Assembly (NCBI GenBank): GCA_946616295.1 | Contig: CAMOIU010000031.1 | Span: 1-35,292 of the forward strand | DNA: 35,292 nucleotides | Direction of reading: 5' to 3' | Source of the DNA: CAG-791 sp002392385 | Lineage (GTDB): Bacteria > Bacillota > Clostridia > Lachnospirales > Lachnospiraceae | In this document: positions 31,765-35,292 of the stretch, in pieces | Position numbering within the stretch: the stretch's first letter is position 1 | Layout: each line of letters starts with the position of its first letter | Translations under genes and position numbers: made by a program | The notes under the pieces: model-generated | The model's database searches: none | Told to the model about the DNA's origin: nothing | The model's input: the letters and a program-made list of their open reading frames with translations, nothing else

Positions 31765-32426
31765 GCTGTCTTCTCCCGGATGATGGTCAGAATCCTGTCC
31801 GTGACCTCCTCGATGCTCATATCCGAGCTGTCCACCACCACGGCATCCTCCGCCTGCTTCAGCGGCGCGATCTCCCTCTGCATATCCCGGTAATCGCGTT
31901 CGATGATCTCCTTCTCGATCTGGTCCAGGTCGGCCGCTTCTCCCTTCTGCACCATCTCCAGATATCTGCGCTCCGCCCTTACCCGGGCGCGGGCGGTCAG
32001 GTAGATCTTGACCTGGGCGTGAGGCAGGATGACCGTGCCGATATCCCGGCCGTCCATCACCACGTTCTGCTCCCTGCCCAGCCTCTGCTGCAGCTCCGTG
32101 AGTCTGGCCCGGACATCGCCGTTGGCACTGGTGACGGAAGCCATCTGCGACACCTCGGGGGTGCGGATCAGGCCGTTTACATTCTCTCCATTGAGGAGAA
32201 CGCACTGCTCGCCGCCGTCATAGGTCAGCGTGATGTCCGCCTCCCTGCAGCGGGCGCTGACAGCCGCCATATCCTCCGGATTGACGCCTCTCCGGAGCAG
32301 ATAGAGGGCCATGGCCCTGTACATAGCGCCGGTGTCCACATAAATATATCCCAGCTGCGCGGCGACCTTTCTGGCAATCGTGCTCTTGCCGGCACCTGCG
32401 GGTCCGTCGATCGCGATATTGATCAT
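31761..32426 (-). CDS. cmk: Cytidylate kinase
   Basis: 221 aa. Phosphorylates CMP and dCMP. P-loop GPAGAGKSTIARKVA, YVDTGAMYRAMALYLL, the MDGRDIGTVILPHA region and the lid YLTARARVRAERRYLEM are all standard. Start ATG 32426 gives MINIAIDGPAGAGKS, behind an AAAGAGG site; an ATG seven codons earlier lacks one. It overlaps ispH by the ATGA join and follows the flavoprotein by 48 bp. plsC, often found between cmk and ispH in Clostridia, is missing. Confidence 0.96.
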   Translation of the reverse strand: MINIAIDGPAGAGKSTIARKVAAQLGYIYVDTGAMYRAMALYLLRRGVNPEDMAAVSARCREADITLTYDGGEQCVLLNGENVNGLIRTPEVSQMASVTSANGDVRARLTELQQRLGREQNVVMDGRDIGTVILPHAQVKIYLTARARVRAERRYLEMVQKGEAADLDQIEKEIIERDYRDMQREIAPLKQAEDAVVVDSSDMSIEEVTDRILTIIREKTA

Positions 32427-32474
32427 ATCCACCTCTTTCGTTCTCATGTCTTAACAACAGCCTTTACGATAGCA

Positions 32475-33725
32475 CTAAACATTCGAACCCGCAAGATGTC
32501 CCGTGGACCATGCGATCTGCAGGTTGAATCCGCCTGTGTGGGCATCCACGTCCAGGACCTCGCCCGCAGCGTAGAGGCCTTCGATCCGGCGGCAGGCCAT
32601 GGTGGAGGGATCGAACTCCCTGACGGAGATACCGCCCCTGGTCACCACCGCCTCATTGAAACCGCGGGTGCCTGTGATGGTCATGGGCAGGGCCTTGAGA
32701 ATCGTCACGATCCTGTCCCTGTCAACGGCCGTCAGGCTCCCCGCCCTGTCCGGCAGGGCCTGTCCATCGGCCTCCAGAAGGCGGGTGATGGTCTCCGCCA
32801 GCTTCACGGGCACCAGGGCGCACAGGAGATTTCTGGGTGCCTTTTTGGGGGCCGCCTGGATCTCCCTGTCGATCCTGGCCCTCAGCTTGTCCGCCGTCAG
32901 GGCCGGCTTGAGGTCCAGAAGGGCTGAATATTCCTTGCCGGGGCCGGGCTCGCAGACCGTGGATGCGGTGAGCACCAGGGGACCGCTGATCCCGAAATGG
33001 GTGAAGAGAAGCTCTCCGAATCCTTTATAGGCCGGCTTGCGGGCGCCGGGGGCCGTGACCGTGAGCTCCACATTACGCAGGGACAGGCCGCTCAGCTGTC
33101 CGCACCAGGTCTCCTTCACGGTAAAAGGGACCAGGGAGGGGGCTGTGGGCGTGACAGCAAGACCCAGCTTACCGGCCATTCTGTACCCGTCGCCGGTGGA
33201 GCCGGTGGAGGGATAGGACAGGCCGCCCGTGCAGAGGATCACCGCGTCCGCCGGGACTTTCTCGCCGCCCCGCAGGCGCACACCGGTCACTTTTGTCGTC
33301 TCCCCCTCTTCCGTAAGAAGATCGGCGGCCTCCGCGTGATAGCGGTAGACGACACCCAGTTCTCTGCCCCTGCGCAGGAGGGCGGCGGTCACATCCGAGG
33401 CGTGGTCACTGACCGGGAATACCCGCTCGCCTCTCTCCGTCTTGACCCTGCAGCCGTTGTTCTCGAAGAATTCCATGACGGCCCGCTGGTCGAACTGATA
33501 GATGCTGCTGTAGAGAAAACGGGGATTCCTCACCACATGGTCGAAAAAATCTGCCGTCTCGCAGGCATTGGTCAGGTTGCACCTTCCCTTGCCCGTGATA
33601 TAGATCTTCTTGCCGGCCTTTTCATTGCGCTCGAGCACGGTGACATGGTTTCCCTTCTCTGCCGCGGCCACCGCTGCCATCAGGCCGGCGGCCCCTGCAC
33701 CGATCACGATCACTTTACGGGACAT
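32475..33725 (-). CDS. YhiN/HI0933-family FAD-dependent oxidoreductase
   Basis: 416 aa. N-terminal dinucleotide-binding motif VIVIGAGAAGLMAAVAAAEK, LERNEKAGKKIYITGKGRCN followed by LTNA (family signature), VILCTGGLSYPSTGSTGDGY, LLFTHFGISGPLVLTAS and the C-terminal YAAGEVLDVDAHTGGFNLQI. Family members are called HI0933, YhiN or BaiN; in some gut Clostridia BaiN acts on bile-acid intermediates, but this wide family is present in many bacteria and this gene's context (cmk-ispH-rpsA) is housekeeping, so I would not call it a bile-acid enzyme. Substrate unknown. Probably heads the operon that ends with rpsA. RBS GGAGCG upstream of ATG. Confidence 0.9.
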   Translation of the reverse strand: MSRKVIVIGAGAAGLMAAVAAAEKGNHVTVLERNEKAGKKIYITGKGRCNLTNACETADFFDHVVRNPRFLYSSIYQFDQRAVMEFFENNGCRVKTERGERVFPVSDHASDVTAALLRRGRELGVVYRYHAEAADLLTEEGETTKVTGVRLRGGEKVPADAVILCTGGLSYPSTGSTGDGYRMAGKLGLAVTPTAPSLVPFTVKETWCGQLSGLSLRNVELTVTAPGARKPAYKGFGELLFTHFGISGPLVLTASTVCEPGPGKEYSALLDLKPALTADKLRARIDREIQAAPKKAPRNLLCALVPVKLAETITRLLEADGQALPDRAGSLTAVDRDRIVTILKALPMTITGTRGFNEAVVTRGGISVREFDPSTMACRRIEGLYAAGEVLDVDAHTGGFNLQIAWSTGHLAGSNV

Positions 33726-33763
33726 TTCGCTCCTTTACACATTTTCACACAGAATAGTCAGCA

Positions 33764-33799
33764 GGACCGCCGCACTGCATAGGCGCAGCGCAGCGGTCC
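33764..33799 (-). other. Strong hairpin between tpiA and flavoprotein gene
   Basis: On the minus strand GGACCGCTGCGCTGC, loop GCCTAT, GCAGTGCGGCGGTCC: 15 pairs with two GU, without a T-run. Likely an mRNA-stabilising or processing element, or a weak terminator. Confidence 0.6.
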
Positions 33800-33849
33800 C
33801 TCCGCGGCAGTCCGGCACAGGCCGGCATGCCCTTCTCACATCAGGCTCA

Positions 33850-34602
33850 TCACTTGTTATAGTGCACGATATTGCCGAAATCTTCCTTCAGGGAAGCGCC
33901 GCCGATCAGTCCGCCGTCGATATCGGGCTGGGCGAACAGCTCAGGGGCGGAAGTGCCGTTGACGGAGCCGCCGTACTGGATGCGGATGCTCTCGGCAGTC
34001 GCCTCGTCATAGATCTCCGCGATCAGGCAGCGGATGGCGTGGCAGACTTCCTGCGCCTGCTCGGTCGTGGCGACCTTGCCGGTGCCGATGGCCCAGATAG
34101 GCTCATAGGCGATGACCATGGAGGCAGCCTGCTCGGCCGTCACACCCACGAGATCGCTCTTGAGCTGCAGACGGATCCAGTCAATGGTCACGCCCATCTC
34201 TCTCTGCTCCAGGGTCTCGCCGCAGCAGAGAATGGGGGTCAGGCCGTACTCGAAGGCCTTGAGGACCTTTCTGTTCAGGAAAGCGTCGTCTTCCTTGTAG
34301 TACTCTCTTCTCTCGGAGTGGCCGATGATGACATACTTCACGCCGGCATCCTTGAGCATTGCTCCGGAGATCTCACCGGTGAATGCGCCCTTGTCCTTGT
34401 CGGAGATGTTCTCAGCGCCGACACTCACGATCGTGCCTGCGACAGCTTCCGCTACAGGAACGATATCAATGGCGGGAACACAATAGACTACATCCACATC
34501 CTCGCTGATCACCAGAGGCGCGAGCCTGGCTACAAGAGCCTTGGCCTCGGTGGGGGTCATGTTCATTTTCCAGTTGCCGGCGACGATCTTTCTTCTTGCC
34601 AT
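33850..34602 (-). CDS. tpiA: Triosephosphate isomerase
   Basis: 250 aa. Interconverts dihydroxyacetone phosphate and glyceraldehyde 3-phosphate in glycolysis. Active-site residues: NWKMN (Asn and Lys near residue 12), IIGHSERREYY (catalytic His) and AYEPIWAIGTGK (catalytic Glu, then the flexible loop 6), plus IQYGGSVNGTSAPELF and GGLIGGASL for phosphate binding. Start ATG 34602 (MARRKIVAGNWKMN) has GGAGATC 6 bases upstream; an in-frame upstream start at 34659 would include the hairpin and is not used. It lies 85 bp after pgk in the usual pgk-tpiA order. Confidence 0.97.
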   Translation of the reverse strand: MARRKIVAGNWKMNMTPTEAKALVARLAPLVISEDVDVVYCVPAIDIVPVAEAVAGTIVSVGAENISDKDKGAFTGEISGAMLKDAGVKYVIIGHSERREYYKEDDAFLNRKVLKAFEYGLTPILCCGETLEQREMGVTIDWIRLQLKSDLVGVTAEQAASMVIAYEPIWAIGTGKVATTEQAQEVCHAIRCLIAEIYDEATAESIRIQYGGSVNGTSAPELFAQPDIDGGLIGGASLKEDFGNIVHYNK

Positions 34603-34618
34603 TTTGATCTCCATTTCT

Positions 34619-34651
34619 GACCGGAAGGCACAGCCTGTGCGCCTCCCGGTC
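34619..34651 (-). other. Hairpin in pgk-tpiA gap
   Basis: On the minus strand GACCGGGAG, two-base bulge, GCAC, loop AGGCT, GTGC, CTTCCGGTC. About 13 pairs, ending 16 bases before the tpiA ATG, close to its ribosome site. No T-run. Possibly a processing or stability element that sets tpiA level relative to pgk. Confidence 0.6.
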
Positions 34652-34687
34652 TCAATCATCCAATTCTGTTATAAGGTCACACTGTGC

Positions 34688-35292
34688 TCAGCGATCATCG
34701 GCCGCCGCAACACCGGGCAGCTCCTTGCCTTCCAGGAATTCCAGGGAAGCGCCGCCGCCGGTGGAGATGTGGCTGATCTTGTCGTGGAAGCCCATCTGGT
34801 TGGCTGCCGCCGCGCTGTCGCCGCCGCCGATGACGGTGGTGGCATCGGTATCCGCGAGAGCCTGGGCAACACTGCGTGTGCCGACTGCCAGGGTCGGGTT
34901 CTCGAAGACGCCCATGGGTCCGTTCCAGACGACGGTCTTGGCATTCTTCACAGCCGCGCTGTAGAGCTCGATGGTCTTGGGACCGATGTCCATGCCCATC
35001 TTGTCAGCGGGGATGGCGTCGGAAGGAACGACCTCGGTCTCGATGGCCGCGTCGATGGGCTCCGGGAAGTGATCGGTCACGACCGTGTCCACGGGTAGCA
35101 GGAGCTGCTTGCCCAGGGTCTCCGCCTTCTTGAGCATCTCGCCGCAGTACTCGATCTTGGACTCATCCACGAGGGAGGTGCCGATCTCATAGCCCTTGGC
35201 CTTGAGGAAGGTGTAGGCCATGCCGCCGCCGATGATCAGGGTGTCGCACTTCTCGAGCAGGTTGTTGATGACGTTGAGCTTGTCAGCGACCT
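34688..35292 (-). CDS. pgk: Phosphoglycerate kinase, C-terminal half only (gene cut by window edge)
   Basis: The last 201 codons of the gene; the 5' part lies beyond the window. Reading continues open to base 35292 (VADKLNVINNLLEKCDTLII before the first Met). The C-terminal nucleotide-binding domain is seen in GGGMAYTFLKAKGYEIGTSL, VVWNGPMGVFENP, TVIGGGDSAAAANQMG and HISTGGGASLEFLEGKELPG, the ADP/ATP phosphate sites. It transfers phosphate between 1,3-bisphosphoglycerate and ADP. Followed by tpiA. Confidence 0.97.
   Translation of the reverse strand, partial: VADKLNVINNLLEKCDTLIIGGGMAYTFLKAKGYEIGTSLVDESKIEYCGEMLKKAETLGKQLLLPVDTVVTDHFPEPIDAAIETEVVPSDAIPADKMGMDIGPKTIELYSAAVKNAKTVVWNGPMGVFENPTLAVGTRSVAQALADTDATTVIGGGDSAAAANQMGFHDKISHISTGGGASLEFLEGKELPGVAAADDR

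Noticed and set aside
31765..32205. 147-residue N-terminal extension of IspH
   Set aside because: It is the wrong frame of cmk; IspH starts at MKIITAQSAG with its own ribosome site.
32475..33725. Bile-acid enzyme BaiN
   Set aside because: Family membership alone is insufficient; the neighbours are cmk, ispH and rpsA, and no bai gene is present.
1..35292. Prophage, integron, toxin-antitoxin or defence system
   Set aside because: No integrase, transposase, capsid, toxin, restriction or defence motifs were found in any plausible frame.

Overview
The window is about 35 kb of a GC-rich low-GC-phylum (Firmicutes) chromosome. Gene content and order point to a Clostridia species, most likely a Lachnospiraceae-type anaerobe: a GerW/YtfJ sporulation protein next to a DUF2953 protein, a dgt-dnaG-rpoD-trmK-nif3 block, a yhiN-cmk-ispH-rpsA block, a TGS-domain nucleoside kinase, pgk-tpiA, type-A RNase P RNA and a Firmicute-like 6S RNA. 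Most genes lie on the minus strand in compact operons with 1-20 bp overlaps or short gaps. No phage, insertion sequence or CRISPR array was seen.

Layout. 1-250: 3' part of rpmB and a terminator. 323-3813: minus-strand operon of a LicD-glycosyltransferase fusion, a small unknown protein, a DUF2953 protein and YtfJ, read from a near-consensus promoter that appears to give a leaderless mRNA. 3890-4391: rpsT with its own promoter and terminator. 4436-6627: two G3E (CobW-type) GTPases, one fused to a YcgQ-like tail and one with a large His/Asp repeat, just downstream of rnpB (6677-7035). 7126-14584: nucleoside kinase, nif3, trmK, rpoD, dnaG and dgt, a replication/transcription block. 14783-15288: two tRNA-Leu genes (anticodons AAG and CAG) and two tRNA-Val genes (CAC and GAC) read from back-to-back promoters.

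15289-16065 has no gene. It holds a 52.5-bp-period tandem array bracketed by inverted copies of a short palindromic REP-like motif, and its right edge serves as the terminator of a metallo-beta-lactamase-fold gene (16064-16948). 17033-22106 is a surface polysaccharide locus (DUF4422 glycosyltransferase, Wzy-like, Wzx-like, Wzz-like) with its own promoter. 22125-24582 is queA plus an M18 aminopeptidase, preceded by a probable 6S RNA gene (about 24731-24914). 24974-28299 is an M24 aminopeptidase P and threonine synthase. 28517-29629 is a lone plus-strand RNase H-like protein. 29745-33725 is rpsA, ispH, cmk and a YhiN-type flavoprotein. 33850-35292 is tpiA and the 3' part of pgk.

The window is largely housekeeping. 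The least conventional parts are the REP-bracketed, helically phased repeat array, the tRNA-Leu with an A34 anticodon, the leaderless LicD operon, the fusion and His-rich G3E GTPases, and an RNase H-like protein whose first catalytic Asp is replaced by Asn. All family assignments come from motif recognition by eye; no database search was run.
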